64,000 nucleotides of DNA, from positions 16,327,501-16,391,500 of the forward strand of contig BSBM01000904.1 in NCBI GenBank assembly GCA_027924585.1. The letters run 5' to 3'. This DNA is from Larix kaempferi. Taxonomy: Eukaryota > Streptophyta > Pinopsida > Pinales > Pinaceae. Positions 1 to 13,525 of this stretch are shown in pieces (positions within the stretch are counted from its first letter, which is position 1; every line of letters starts with the position of its first letter). Made by a program: the position numbers and the translations under genes. The notes beneath the pieces were generated by a model that was given only the letters and a program-made list of their open reading frames with translations, was not told the origin of the DNA and ran no database searches.

Positions 1-25
1 TTACAATTCCTAATACTTTAATATT

Positions 26-205
26 GAAGAATTACAATGTAAATTATACTATGTTAAATACTTAGAATATTTCTCTAAAATTTAAAGAATTATAATTAAT
101 AATGTTTTAAAATTCGAAGGTTTGCCATGTAAATTATGCTATGTTAAGTAGTTAGAATATGTCTCTAAATTTTGAAGAATTATAATTCTCAATGCAATCT
201 TAAGT
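26..205. repeat. Imperfect tandem duplication, about 90 bp unit
   Basis: The block containing ATGTAAATTATACTATGTTA near 37 recurs near 127 with a few substitutions, and both copies end in an AGAATTATAATT-like string. Two copies are visible. The region is AT-rich and has no coding signal. Confidence 0.7.
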
Positions 206-3200
206 GACTAACTTTCAATGTGGCTCTAACATTTGAATTAGGATCCCAATACAATGCTAAATGGTTAGTGTACATGCTTTAAATTTTACTTTTTTCATTT
301 CTTTGTTTTTTATATTTTTTATAATATTTTATATTTTGGGGGTTTTTCTTTCTTTTAAATTTTATTTATTATTTACCTTTTAATATATTAATTTAATATA
401 TTTTATTTCTTTTATTAATCTATATCTTCCCCTTTTCATTTTATTTATTATATTAAATATTTTAATATTTTATTTATTATATTAAATATTTTAACATTAC
501 TTAATTGATTGAAAATTTGTAAGTTTATAACTTTTTTTTCAATAGTTTTAGTTAACATTATGTTTGTATAAATAATATTCATTTAACTTTATATCAAAAT
601 TTTAATTTAATATCAATATTTTTCCTTAACCCGATTTCTCATTGTTTTTTACTAAATACATAATTTATTACTTTGTCTTACACATTAATGTAAGAGAGTG
701 AAATACAAACAATTTCAATATTAAAATGAGATACAAACAATATCTTAAAAAAAAGAAAACTTCAATATTGAAGTGAGATTTAAATTTTTTTAAACAATTT
801 TTTTTGTAAAATTTGAAATTTCTATTATATTAAGAAAAGCAAACTGTACATAACCATGACCAAGATGTCCCAGAGTTCAGATCCAGCATGATCATGCATG
901 ACTCCAAAAACCAGACATGCAAGTATCTAAAGTTTAACCATGTGATTGTACTACCTACGGTAGGAAGATCATAATGTTGGTTAGAAATAAGATGACGGTG
1001 TGTCCCCCACAAGCCAGGGGTTATGGCCAAAGCTTTCAAAATGTGGACTAATCTAAACCTACTAGGACTTAACCAAAAGCAAAACCAACTAAACCGACTT
1101 ATCATCATCAGAGAGAAGGATTGTCGTAAGACCAACACCTGGCTTGTTACAGTTCCCGTCATCATCCACAGTCGGAGGGCACCGCCTGTACATGAGTTAG
1201 GTGTTTGCAGTTAAATCTGGCGAAGGTCTGGTGAATGTCTTGCCCATGAGAGCCCTGGTTAGAGGCATCCAATTTGGTGCAATTTATGTCTAAAGTTTAA
1301 AAATATTAATATATATGTCTTTTTTATAGATATTTTAGATAATTTAAGTAATTTTGTAAAAGATATAATACAAACCTAAATGCAAATGAACTTTAAAAAA
1401 AAATTGTTGTATTTCATTTGTTTTATTTACTTCATACAATTTAAAAAAATATATAAAATTATTTATATTACAATTTCTTTAAACTAAAATAATATATTGT
1501 TTATTCTTATTCTATATTTATTTTCATTACATTATATTCAATTAATTAATTTAACTTATAAAATAATTTTTTTTTATAAATATTGAAATAATAAAAATTC
1601 ATATAAATTTGCTTATAAATAAAAATTCATATAAATAAAATATATTATGTTTAAAGTAGATATTAATACTTTAATTTTATATTTAATTAATCTTCACATT
1701 GAAATGTGTAAGTTTTATAAACTTTGTGTATTTTATTGTTTATGGGTTATTCATTATTTCATTGGTAAGGGTTATAATATGTTGTTTTATTCTGTAAATA
1801 ATATTATTTATTAAAAAATATAATATAATTTTAGATGTATATATAATGATTTTTATGAATTTAGTAATTATTTTTGTTTTTTAATTTTAAAATGAATTTT
1901 TAATAAAAATTTGAAAATTGTGTATTGGGAATTTGGTTTTTACATCTTCTCACTCATTTAAGATGGACATGTTTAGACATGGACATGGTCTTTATTATTT
2001 TTGGATATCCAAAGAGAATAATAATGAACATTTAGGCACATGTGTTGTCCATTTTCCTTACCATAGAAATCAAATAAGGTGAAAGTTGGTTTCTATGGAT
2101 ATTTTACACTACAAAGACAATCTTTCATCACGATTCATTCACTCTTAACATATGGTGTGCTCAAAGGACTGGGAAGAAGGTCATTAGGGTGCACTAGGCC
2201 TACTTCCTACTCCAAACAAATTACCAAAGGGGCAAATGATCACTCTCCCTTATTCTTTCTCTTTGTTTCCATTTTTTTCAAACATATAAATGGTGACATT
2301 TAGATGTCTAAGCCAATTGTTATGTTTTTCTTATGCCTATGGGAGGTAATCCCATAAATGGTATATCAAGTTAAATATGCTCACCAACATTATGGCATGA
2401 CATGTCAATAATTCCCTCTAAGTACCACAACTTTTGGAACCTTATATAATATATGCCACTGAATTCTATCTAGTGATGTAGGATCCTATCTTAAACTATT
2501 CGTTCAATTAGGGCGTTGTTTCTCCCATTGTTTGGTTGTATGTCTTACATTGAGTGGATGAAATATCGTTGCATGTGTGAGAGACTATTGTGGGTTTCTA
2601 AATCTTTGTTATTGCATGGCCAAGTCTTTGTTTTATTATAAGAAGAATAAGAAGAGTCATTTTCATGATGATTCTATCACTACTTACATAAATTGTTGAA
2701 TTTGATATAAACCAAGAAGAGCTAGTGTGAAGAGGAGGCTTTGTTGTTCGAAGGTCAAAATGAAGATGAGAACTATCTCACCCAAGTTACAAGGACGAGG
2801 TTTAATTGTTTGTAAATTAATCTGCTACATAATGGATACATTGAAAAAGGGACCCAAGTTATTACCATGATCACTCATTGACAACATTAGTTTTTTCATC
2901 CTATAGTAGCAAGGAGGAGTAGGTGAGTGAACTATGAATGTTGGAGTGACTTGTGTTCTTTTTAAAATACAATTACAACTAAAAGAATAGTATGCATAAA
3001 TGGTAAAGTAAGAAGTTAAATAAATATAATTTGTATCTTCATTTTGAATTTTGGGAAAATAACAAAGCAAAACAAAAATAAACAACCCAATGAAGATTTT
3101 AAGTATTATTTTATTTTTTCATTTAATTTGATGGTTTTATTAAACTTATGTGAAATTAATTTAATTTTTAATAAGTAATAATATAACTTATCTTCCTAAC

Positions 3201-3931
3201 TCATTTAATAATTCTAATCTATTTATTTTGATGATTAGATCTACATAATCCATTTAAATCTTATTAACTCATTTAATAATTGTAATCTATTTATATTTAT
3301 TTTGATGATTACAATCCACATAATTCATTTAAATCTTATTTAATAATTCAAATACTTGCTTTACTTTATCATCTAGTATTAGAAGTTTTAACATAGGACA
3401 CTACGAGTATAATCATATCTATATACCAGAATTTGGTGTGGTGGTAAATACTCTTGAGAGATGGCATTAGGAATATAAAAATAACTTATTAATGAAATTG
3501 AGTACATAATAAACAAGTGCCATGGAATGGCAATGTTTTTGTTGATATGGTAAAAGATTGAATTTGTGAAAAGATTGAATTTGTTATATTGTTGATATAC
3601 AATTTGGTAAGGGTACTAGGCGGCATTGCAATACAACTGTGACTGCATGGTTCCTTCCCAACCTCGGGAGTGTTCATTTGATTGTCGTCAATATGATTTA
3701 GTGATTGGTGCAATAGAGTTTGACATGGCTCTTTGCAGCAACATGTGGCTATATGCATGCCTTCACCTTGGAAACCTTCCCACTCACAATGAAAGACGCG
3801 GTGCGTTCCACTTCTAGTTCCCCTCATAGAACTACATGAAGCAAAACTTGAAATTTCATTAAAGGGCAAAAACTCTTGTCATTTGACTATATCATTACCA
3901 CAACTTTTCCAAATTGAAATCCAATCCAGTA
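206..3931. other. AT-rich non-coding DNA
   Basis: No convincing gene is seen. A short direct duplication around TTTATTATATTAAATATTTT lies near 440-495. A less AT-rich island at about 830-1260 has open frames on both strands but no recognised domain, and another at about 3600-3870 has a 126-codon minus-strand frame of low-complexity type. I could not match either island to a family and do not call genes there. They may be remnants of older repeats or of transcribed non-coding DNA. Confidence 0.5.
3198..3335. repeat. Tandem duplication, about 68 bp unit
   Basis: AACTCATTTAATAATT followed by TAATCTATTTA occurs at 3198 and again at 3266, each followed by a TTTTGATGATTA-like string. There are two imperfect copies. 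Confidence 0.65.
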
Positions 3932-4904
3932 TTTACTGTAACATCCCCAAATTTTCTAAGTAGCATTAAATGCTTATTTTTGTTATGCGGAAAGTATCAT
4001 TAATGATAATTTAATTTAATTAACCACGAACTAAATATTTCTATGACGATTCCAACTTAAAAAGGTCGCCGGTTTTTGAAAGAGTTACGTCGCTTACATG
4101 CAATGCTTACTATTCTTTGTCGTAATCATCGTTAGTACATGAAACTGTATGAAGAATTATGCTAGTTATTTCAATAATGTAATATCATCATGTAATCGTT
4201 ATTCCTTTGTCTGAATGCATCATTATTATAAAAGTTTACATGATATTTCACTATCTGAATACTTGAATTGTTTCATGTTCAAATGAACATCGTCATTTAT
4301 TTTATTTGTTCCTATGTTATAATTTTTTACCATGGAGACTAATTGTTTGTTCTCTTTTGTAATGAAGGGGTCCTATGGGTACCCCGAGGCTTACTTAGCT
4401 ATTTATAGCTAACGCTCTTAATCTTCTGTTACAAATCACAGCTAAGAGTGAGATTCCAAACTGAAGAAATAATCGATGTATGTCAAAATGAATTTGTTGT
4501 ACTTCAGTTAGCCTTTGATGTTAAGTACAATTGTATAGAGAACTTATTTTGAATAGGGTAAGACCTACCCTAGCTATGATCGCCAAATTAATGATTTTAT
4601 TTATTATGATGTCATATATATATAGGTATTTTCGAGATATATACATTATACATAGCTTAAGATTGTCCTAGGTAATCACTATGATTCTCATAGAGTTGAA
4701 AACTTCCTACTTCAATGTCATCCATATAGGATTTTGTTTTATTTATTTTGTAATGTCACCATAGCTAAAATATATTCGAAATATCAAAACTATAGTTTTT
4801 GTGCATGCGTATTTTAATATGGCAATATCATGATCAAGATTTACAAACTTGTAATGGGCTTATGAATGATTCACGACCTAACTAAGTACTATATACTATA
4901 TACC

Positions 4905-4932
4905 ATAAGCTATATGCTATATGCTATATGCT
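4905..4932. repeat. GCTATAT minisatellite
   Basis: About four consecutive 7-bp GCTATAT units lie inside the 4.3 kb LTR-like insertion, preceded by degenerate CTATATAC copies. Confidence 0.8.
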
Positions 4933-6930
4933 AACATAGACCACGAATTGATCCATAGTGGAACTCTACGTTGGCAGGAGTACTGAGCTCGATAGCTGCA
5001 TAACTTAACTGCCATTTAATGAAGTTTGGTGGAATGCTCGTTGGCAGACCCCGTGGCAATCTCTACGTCGTTTGATCACGTGATAGCATGGGGTTTAGTG
5101 TAAACCCTAACTACGCATTGATAGTCCATACCCATTGTTTACTCCATTCATTTGTAGTGTTGCTTGGAGAGGCCGATAGGCTCTCGAAAAATTAGGGATA
5201 CGAACATTGTTGCAAATTTCTCTCAGGGATTCGATGGTGAGATCTTGTGACTTGTATCTCGGCATTTGCAGGTTATAAGTTCCAGGGTTTTCTTTCTTTT
5301 GAAGGCAAGGATAGCGAGGCTTTTTGCCATGCCCCGGGTAAGTTTTCCATTAGCATTACAACGAAATGTTTTGCTGTTTTTAAATTATTTAAACCCCGAA
5401 GATGCCATTGAGGTTTAACTCTTAAGTTGTTTGTGTTGGATTTTTCTTGACAGGGAAAGATGAAGGTGGTAGACAGTTTGCAATGGACCTCCGAGGTGTC
5501 ATTCTCCTTAACTTGGTAAGCCTCGGGCTGTCTCAACAAGACTCTAAAGTATGAGTGATGGTGTTTTTGGCATTGCCCAAACTGTCCCACGCAGAAGGTT
5601 TTGCTATCATACAATTATTATGGTTATTTCTTTGTGTTGGATTTCCATCGTATGGTATCGATGTAAAACAATAGGGGTTAAAATCCCCGAGCTACGGCTC
5701 TTGTAAAAATTGATGCTTAGTGTTTATAAGTTTTTGTTTCATATTCCACCAGTTATTATACTGTCTATTTTGGTTGAATAAATATATAAATAGATTATGA
5801 GTCTGAAACCTTTCGCGTAAATTGGATTTGTTTTGAGAAAATATAATGGATATGAGTAGTATTCCGTAGCTATTTGATGTCTATGATAAAGTCTTGAAAT
5901 GTATTATGTGTTTGTTCAAAAGCCTGCGTAAGTGTAAATTTTTGAGGTTGCAAGGGTGAAACTGCACCCTGCGTTCGTCGTTTTTCACTGTAAAGACAAC
6001 TGGGCATGGAAGTGATCCATTTGGAAGGAAAAGCCCCTTGTTGTTATTATTATTATGATGCAGTGGTTTAATCCATTGCGTCCCTAACAGGTCTCGACCT
6101 ATGTTAAGTTAATGAGCTAGCTTATAGAAATAAATAAAAGATTATTACAATGATACTGGGAGTCTTTTAAGGATTTCAATCTCTATTCGAATACTTATTA
6201 GGTATGATAAGCTAGATTTGGACTTCGTATAATGTTTTAAGTTTGTAACCGACTCTATGTAAAAGTACAGAGTTGACCATAATCCAAACCCTAGATTTGT
6301 GGGTTGGATTTTCGTGCATATAAACGCATTGTTAAAAGCATGGGCAGAACCCCAATGGGTTTCGATCCCATCCCCAAAGGCTTACCTTTGATTATTTAAT
6401 TACTTTACTTAGTTTGTAAATTTACCCTACCATGGGAATCCATAGGATTAGGGTTAGATGTAATTGATTTAAAAACTTATAAAGTGTAAACATTATGTTT
6501 ACAGAGTTTGATGTAAAGTTTGATACTGTATGTTTTTAGGTCCTGCTATTTATCAAAATAATTATAGTTTGATCTTTGATATAATGTTCGAATGGTGAAA
6601 GTATGAAGATTTGTTTACCTTTGGATGAACTTGTCACATTATTGTGTAGGGTTAAAATGATAAGAACAAGAACAGTACTTGATTTCACTTGCTAATTTTA
6701 ATAAATCTGGGCATAACCCGAGCTTGCATTTCTTAGCTGTATATTGTGGTTTATGATGAGACATGATACTTCTATAAAGTATGTGAGTATTATATTTTTG
6801 GTTATGAAAATTTGTGTGTATTTTATCTTGTTTTAATTCTGGAAGATTCAGTAGATGTGTATATTAAAAAGATGTTTTCGATTTGGATTAATATATATAC
6901 TAGTGGTTTAATTCAAAGAATTCGATGCTC

Positions 6931-6949
6931 ATATATATATATATATATA
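6931..6949. repeat. AT dinucleotide microsatellite
   Basis: About nine uninterrupted AT units inside the 4.3 kb LTR-like insertion. Confidence 0.9.
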
Positions 6950-8640
6950 AAAGGTTCTGGAAATGATATTTATGGTAATACTTGGTTAATATTTTAACTT
7001 AAATTAAAATATTGTAGTGATCTCTAAGGTTTTTCTTATTGATTTTGTATAAAGATATATTATGTTTGACTGTAAATAAATTATACTTTCAGTTTCATAA
7101 AAGATGAAGAGTATGCAATACAATAGTTTCGATATTTGAAATGTTTGTACAGTCTTACAGTAAGTAGTATTTTCAGGTTTTCAAAATAAAACAAATGCAT
7201 TTATACAGATCTTTTACTAAACAGTTTTGTTTGAGATATTCCAATCACGCTGATTTATTTATAAATTAACTTCTCTACATTAGAGTACGACACTTACTTG
7301 GTGTGTGGAAAAATGCAGAGAAGTATTTCATTCAATCATAATTTCATTATTCAAAGTGAGCCTTCAAATTAGCATTCTAATCTAGCAGATAAGTAAAAGA
7401 CAATTTTCTAAGATAAATAACAGTTCAGAATTTATCATTCATAAACTAATACGACAGAAAGTAAATAAGATAACACAATTAAAAACCTGTTAACAGTAGA
7501 GGGTGACAAACATCCAAAGGAGCCCGTTCCACCCAACCTTCTCCTGAAGACAACCAAGTCACTTGCCTTGGGACCCTTGAGCCTGTTCACTGAACCACCA
7601 GGACGAAGATGTTGTGTGGGGAATGGAATAAATTCCTCTACAACTCAGCAACAATACTAAATAATAATACTTCTTCCTTTAGCAATATTGAACTCAGCAT
7701 AAAGTTGTACTAGTTTAGAATGCAGTCTTATTTCACTCAATCACTTCATAGCTTTCCCCTCATCAAATCTCTTGTGCTCTCTTCTTTTTTTCTCTCAAAA
7801 ATTATCACAAGGTAAAAACTGAACAACCTCCTGCTGAATTCGATGGGTAGATAAAGCATGCCTAGGTCTTTGGTCAATTTCCTAGTTATTGAGCCACCTG
7901 CCCAGTTCCACTTTCTTGGGGAACATGACCATAAAAATAGGGAATTTGCCCCCTGCAACAGCTAGAAGTGAATTGAGGATGCTCCCAAGTGTCAGTTTTC
8001 TCTCCACCCCAATCCATTCCTCCTAGTGGGTCAGTGAACACTTATTCAAGAGCCTCCATTGGATATTTGTCTCCTCTTTTATTTATTAATAATAAAATAT
8101 TCAGAGTAATTAATTACAGTCATCCTTGACCCCACTTGGTCAATAATCATAAAATTTTACAATAACATAAAACATAATGTTTTTCTCATAACATAAAATG
8201 TTCAGAATTTGGGTATGTGACATTTACCAAAAACTACAAGGCAAAACACAGAAGATGAAAAATTGCAACAAAAGCAGACGCACTACATTGATTCGTTTGA
8301 TGTGATGCCATTGGTCTTGCATGCAGGGCCATTGACGTTGATGCTAAACCTGCTACTTCTATGGTGGACGCTTTAACACCTTCAAGAGTTGGGCGCACAA
8401 GCCATTACCTTATGCAATTATCTTTCCAACGTGCTTCTTGGCATGGGTTGCAGTGCCTTCTCCTTGTGTGGGATGTCTGAGAAGAGCCATGCTGCTTTGC
8501 ATAAATATTTGTTTATAAGAAACTGCAGAACATAGAATTATGTAAACAAATTTTTACTAACAATAAAAAATTGGTTTCATATAATAGACAAACGGTGAAA
8601 AAAGTAGAGGACAAATGAATGGATGAACGAACCTGGAAAC

Positions 8641-8742
8641 TGTGTGGACTGGTAAATAAGGTGAATAAGAGAGGTGATGGTTGTAGCGATTTGTGTGGAC
8701 TGGTAAATAAGGTGAATAAGAGAGGTGATGGTTGTAGCCATT
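8641..8742. repeat. 51-bp tandem duplication
   Basis: A 51-bp unit starting TGTGTGGACTGGTAAATAAG at 8641 is repeated at 8692 with a single mismatch near the end (CGATT versus CCATT), so the duplication is recent. Confidence 0.9.
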
Positions 8743-9021
8743 GCACTTTCTTTAACTAGTCCTCCTCGCCATATCTAGCATTTAAGTTATTACATAGACA
8801 ATAGAGATGGATGGGATTGCTTCCACTTCATTGATATCTAGTGGCCAAGATTGCTTTCACACTTTTTTCAAATGCGTATGAAAGGGGTGTTATCAACGCT
8901 TGGCTAAAGGATGTAATGAAGTTCACCACTGTTAATGATGCAAAAACAGAAATAGAAATAAAGTGTGTTTATTTTATTTTAACAAATACAAGTTCATAAA
9001 TAGAGAGACTTTCTTCTATTT

Positions 9022-9095
9022 ACAGGTTTCGGTTGCAGCTCCATAGTTCAAAGCTAGCAGTTCCACGCTCCACAGGTTTCGGTTGCAGTTCCATA
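9022..9095. repeat. Short direct repeat, 50-bp period
   Basis: ACAGGTTTCGGTTGCAG occurs at 9022 and 9072, each followed by a TCCATA-like string. Confidence 0.75.
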
Positions 9096-9770
9096 ATTGA
9101 ATTCAATGTCAGCAGAGAAGCCAGATAAGCCATGAGTTGACAATATTTGCACAGTTGCTTTAATATATGAAGTGTCCAAATATAACATGTATAAATCTGC
9201 TAAAAATAAAGTGCGAATATTGTCCCATAGAGCTTGAAGTTATGCTCGAAATATAATTTGCTAATTTTTAATAACTTGTTGTGAGTGGCCACATGCATTG
9301 GCACCTCGATTTGATTAATAAAAAAGATTTTGTTTAACCATGAAAAATAATTCCAACTTGTCATGCATTCACACCCTACTACTTAGGAAATGCATCAAAC
9401 ATTAATTCATCAATCCCAATACATCAGCAAAGAATGCACCACCTGTTTAAGCCATGCATTGCTCCAAAAGGAAACAACCACGTTTAAGCTTTGCATCCAC
9501 CACTCTAAGAACACTTATAGAATCTTGTACTCGGTATCGTCCACGGTATAAGCCATGCGCGGGCACGAATGAAGGATGAAGGGGCCATTCTCGTTATAAT
9601 TCTAAGCATTATCAGTTCTCAAAAATTTCACACACTCAAGTGTATTCGATGTTGTCATTTCTGGCTCCGAGTTACTCAATCAGACGAATTTGTTTCGTGG
9701 GTATCAAGGCATCTATGTTTCATGCACACCCACTACACAACATCAGAACCGAACAGACCATAACACTGAG

Positions 9771-9957
9771 AATGTTTATACATCGCGCAAACAAGGAAAG
9801 TTGAAGGATGCCCTTCGCATTTTGTACAAATGGATTAGCGTCGAAGGATTTTGGTTGGTTATAATGTTTATACCTGGCTCTTGCAAATAGAGCCTTTCTG
9901 CCTCATTACACCGCTAAGACCAGAAATTATGTTCGCGGGCTATCTGGTAACTGGTAA
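9771..9957 (+). pseudogene. PPR protein pseudogene fragment
   Basis: The translated stretch KQGKLKDALRILYK matches the usual PPR pattern in which a G-[KR]-L-K-[DE]-A-L-x-I-L run leads into an M-D-x-R helix-turn segment. The frame then breaks: the next plausible codons (Met-Asp, an in-frame TAG, then Arg-Arg) lie one base out of frame, consistent with a 1-bp deletion near 9829 and a CAG-to-TAG change. Further open sequence in the shifted frame includes NVYTWLLQ, similar to the NTY-x-x-LLQ segment of the next PPR unit. Land-plant PPR proteins usually act in organelle RNA processing and have hundreds of residues. Only about 60 codons are seen here, with no neighbouring repeats, so this is a dead fragment. 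The identification rests on short motifs and is moderate. Confidence 0.5.
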
Positions 9958-10988
9958 TTCTAGGCTTCTTATGTTTTCTCTCCAATTGAATTGAGTTAAC
10001 ATTTACTGTTATTGTTTTATTGCTCAATGAACTAGTGAACCATACAATAGTCGAAATGACAGCCATAAACAGCTAAATCAAGTGCAAGATTAGGGAGGTT
10101 GAGAGGTATACATCCATCTCAATTGTTTGCTTTGCATTATTGTCAGTAGCTTGAAAAGGGTTTTAGTTATATTTTAACCAAATGGACAAATACTATTTCC
10201 ATTAAATCTATAGATTGTTTAATTACAGGGGAACGCCCTTCTAATCATGATATTAGAATAATGTTATGAAACCCTAAACAAGAAAATGATGATCACAATG
10301 TGAATACAAGAATTTAAAATCGACCCATAAGGCTCAAAATATAAATGCAAACTTACTCTAGTCAAATTCATAGTAGGGTTTCGACCTAAAATTTCTAGTA
10401 AACATTTAAACAAAATAATAGCATAGGTGAGAGGGACGGGGAGGTTCCTGCTCAAAATCTATTCCTGTAGATGCTTAAATTTGTTGTAGCTTTAATCCAA
10501 TGTTTTGTGTGATGCAGATGGTCTACGATTGCCTCTCAATTGCTCGAAAGAACTGATAGACAACTTTTGGTCCACTCTACTTGCTAATAACGCTCCTAGC
10601 ATGCAGTTTATAGAGCCTGAGATAGCTCAAGGCTAGACATTCAAATAAGCTCACAGCCAATAGCCATGGCGGTGAATTCTTAGCAGGTAAAAACTTTGAT
10701 TGATGCAAAATTAAAAGTGACGTATTATTTCATCATACTTTTGGCATATATTTTCTCGTGCTCATCTCATCATAATAGGTTGTTTTGTTTCAGTTTACTA
10801 TGCATTTTATCTATGAACTGTTGTTTTCATCACAGTGGGATGTCTTTTCTATCTTTTGGATGCCCTTTCATCAAGGAGTTGTGATTATCATCAAAGGAAT
10901 GTGTTTTCATCAATTGTAGACTGAGAATTTATGGGCTAAGTTTTTATCACGGTGGGTTGTATTTTGCATTGTTGATAAAAAACCAGGA
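9958..10988. other. Non-coding spacer
   Basis: No coding or repeat feature is recognised. A 62-codon plus-strand frame near 10696 is hydrophobic but has no supporting context. Confidence 0.5.
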
Positions 10989-11275
10989 TTGGAAAGAGAT
11001 TGTCTAACCCTAATTTATGGATTATAAAAAACAGTAGGTTAACTGACTGGAAATGGATTGTCTAAACTAGTTAACTGATCCAAGATATTGGGAATAGATT
11101 GTCTAAAACCTTGTATATGGTATAGATAATTGGAAATGGATTGTCTAAACTAGTGAACTGATCCAGAATTGGGAATAGATTGTCGAAAACCTGGTATAGA
11201 TAAGCAATTCAACTCCACCTAGGGGCAGTGGTGGTGGTATAGATAAGCAATTTAACTGCAGCTAGGGGCGGTGGC
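10989..11275. repeat. Degenerate short tandem repeats
   Basis: The string TGGAAATGGATTGTCTAAAC occurs near 11048 and 11131 (83-bp period), with related GGGAATAGATTGTC blocks between. A second short unit, GGTATAGATAAGCAA, occurs twice at about 11193 and 11236. Confidence 0.75.
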
Positions 11276-11756
11276 AGTCGCGATAAGGCAGTGAAACATA
11301 TTAATATTGCTCCCCCAAACCGCAACCTGGTCGACACAAGCTCTCTTGCAAATTGATGAAGAAATCAACTTGGCAGTAATCATCATCCTTCAAGCTATCT
11401 AAGGATTCTAAATATTACTTTGCATGAGGAGGCGATACCGGTGAAGGAAAGAGGCGGTGGGACGGTGGTAGTGAATGGTGGTAGTGAATTTATGGTGTAG
11501 TAAATGTGGTTGGTCTTCGAGAACCGATACCATTAATGGTATCATTGATGACAATACCATTAATGACTTTGTTATTGTATATCTTATAATGGAAAGACAA
11601 ATATTTGCATATGTTAAAACATTGTCTTAGAAAGCAGGAGCTATGTTGTTCTCACAGAGTCACAACTCCGCCTTTGACTCGGCAATAGCACTTCAATAAA
11701 GTAATTAAAAGTAATTACAGTTTATTATTTAATTAGAAAAATAACAACTCAAACCA
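11276..11756. other. Non-coding spacer
   Basis: Nothing recognisable beyond ACCATTAATG repeats at about 11528-11565. Confidence 0.5.
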
Positions 11757-12970
11757 AAAAGTTTGGTTAAAACGAAAATGTTTCAAGGGATAACTAATTG
11801 AAGTCAATCGCCAATCATTATAATGGTTACCCTAGCCTTCTTTATAATGGTTACCCTAGCCTTCGGCAAGGACTAATAACTAAGAATAAATTAATAAAAA
11901 ATAAAATCATTGATGAAAAATTGAATCAATCGCGGATTACAATGACTAATTAATAAAAATAAATTAATAAAAATGAAATCATTGATAAACAATTAATTAA
12001 TAAAAAATAAAATCATTGATGAAAAATTGAATCAATCGCGGATTACAATGACTAATAAGTAAGAATAAATTAATAAAAATGAAATCATTGATGAACAATT
12101 GAGTCAATTGCCGATTACAATGGTTACCTTAGCCTTCAGCACGGACTAATAATTAAGAATAAATTAATAAAAAATAAAATCATTGATGAAAAATTTAATC
12201 AATGACTAATAAGTAAGAATAAATTAATAAAAATGAAATCATTGATGAACAATTGAGTCAATCGTCAATGGTTACCTTAGCCTTAAGCAAGGATTAATAA
12301 CTAAGAATAAATTAATAAAAAATAATGGTTACCTTAGCTTTAAGCAAGGACTAATAACTAAGAATAAATTAATAAAAAATAAAATCATTGATGAAAAATT
12401 GAATCAATCATGGATTACAATGATTACCCTAGCCTTTCACAAGGACTAATAACTAAGAAAAAATTAATAAAAAATAAAATCATTGATGAAAAATTGTAAT
12501 AAAAAGTAAATACACAAGACACAATAGCCTTCCACAAGGACTAATAACTAAGAATAAATTAATAAAAAATAGCCTTTCACAAGGACTAATAACTAAGAAT
12601 AAATTAATAATTGTAATAAAAAGTAAATACACAAGACACAATAGCCTTCCACAAGCACTAATAACTAAGAATAAATTAATAAAAAATAAAATCATTGATG
12701 AAAAATTGTAATAAAAAGTAAAGACACAAGACATAATAACTAAGAATAAATTAATAAAAAGTAATAAAAAATAGACATAATAACTAAGAATAAATTAATA
12801 AAAAGTAATAAAAAATAAAATCATTGATGAAAAATTGTAATAAAAAGTAAAGACACAAGACACAATAGGATATAAAAAGTGCTAAGGATTTGTTAAATCA
12901 TTAATGAAGAATTTTAATAGAAATAAAGACACAAGACACAATAGGATATAAAAAGTGCTAAGGATTTGTT
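11757..12970. repeat. AT-rich complex minisatellite array
   Basis: A mosaic of recurring modules: CTAATAACTAAGAATAAATT, AAATAAAATCATTGATGAAAA, AATTGAATCAATCGCGGATT, and CCTTAGCC/CCTAGCC-type blocks with CAAGGA. Modules repeat in changing order and length, giving spacings of roughly 60-120 bp. The last part repeats GTAAAGACACAAGACACAATA. No coding role is seen. The frames it leaves open are products of the repeat. Confidence 0.85.
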
Positions 12971-13280
12971 TAATTATTTAAGTATTAAGGAAGTGGGGAA
13001 GGGATAAAAGTTTTTTTAATTAATATTATTTTATTTTGTTTTATATTTTATATTTTTTTAAATCTTTAATGTTTTCTTAACCTACACTTTTTAATTTTTA
13101 TTTTTCCAAATTTATAACTTTTTATTTTATTTTTATTTTTAATTTGTTTTCTTTTTCAATTTTATATAGTTTTTAAATTTTGTTTTTTTAGATTTTAAAG
13201 TGATTGTTTTTTTTAAATAAATATTTTTTTAGGGTCATGATTTCAAAACGCTCAAAATTTTAACTTAAAATAAGAAAGGA

Positions 13281-13525
13281 GTGCTACTAGTAGCACCCCT
13301 TTTCAGTTTGGGGTTGTTTTTGGCATTTTCATTCCAACGGCATCAGTTGTTAAGGCCACAATTTCGAACAAGTTGTAATTTTAGCTTCTGAATGAAAAAT
13401 GGGGGTGTCATGGTAGCACCACTTTTCAATTTGGGGGTTTATTTAGGGGTTTGATTGCAGTGACAACGGCTTTTAAGATTAGGGTTTCAAGCAAGATGCA
13501 ATTTTAACCCCGAATAAAAAGGAGA
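13281..13525. repeat. Two copies of a 123-bp unit
   Basis: GTAGCACC followed by a CTTTTCA string occurs at 13290 and 13413. Both copies continue with a TTTGGGG-rich segment, an AACGGC core and an AATTTTA segment. They are diverged. Confidence 0.7.

Larger units (their letters stand above)
3937..8222 (+). mobile_element. Solo-LTR-like insertion, 4.3 kb, with 5-bp target-site duplication
   Basis: The segment starts TGTAACATCCCC and ends GGTATGTGACA, so it has TG...CA termini. It is flanked by a perfect direct repeat TTTAC at 3932-3936 and 8223-8227, the expected Ty3/gypsy target-site duplication. The termini resemble those of chromovirus (Tekay/Del-like) LTRs and of element B here, which starts TGTAATGTCCC and ends GTGACA. 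I see no internal second copy of either end, no primer-binding site and no gag or pol, so the simplest reading is one very long solo LTR left by LTR-LTR recombination. A two-LTR element too diverged to recognise by eye is possible. It contains only short frames, a CTATATG minisatellite and an AT microsatellite. Confidence 0.65.
8228..9770. other. Non-coding spacer
   Basis: No gene is recognised. Two local duplications are listed separately (8641-8742 and 9022-9095). The open frames here are short and carry no recognisable motif. Confidence 0.5.

Noticed and set aside
830-1260. Possible host gene exon in a less AT-rich island
   Set aside because: Frames on both strands are about 60-110 codons with no recognisable motif, splice context or neighbour.
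3489-3869. 126-codon minus-strand frame
   Set aside because: Cys/Ser/Thr-rich low-information peptide without a domain, overlapped by a plus-strand frame.
5273-5614. 113-codon minus-strand frame inside the 4.3 kb LTR-like insertion
   Set aside because: No domain and no start context. Chance frame in a less AT-rich patch.
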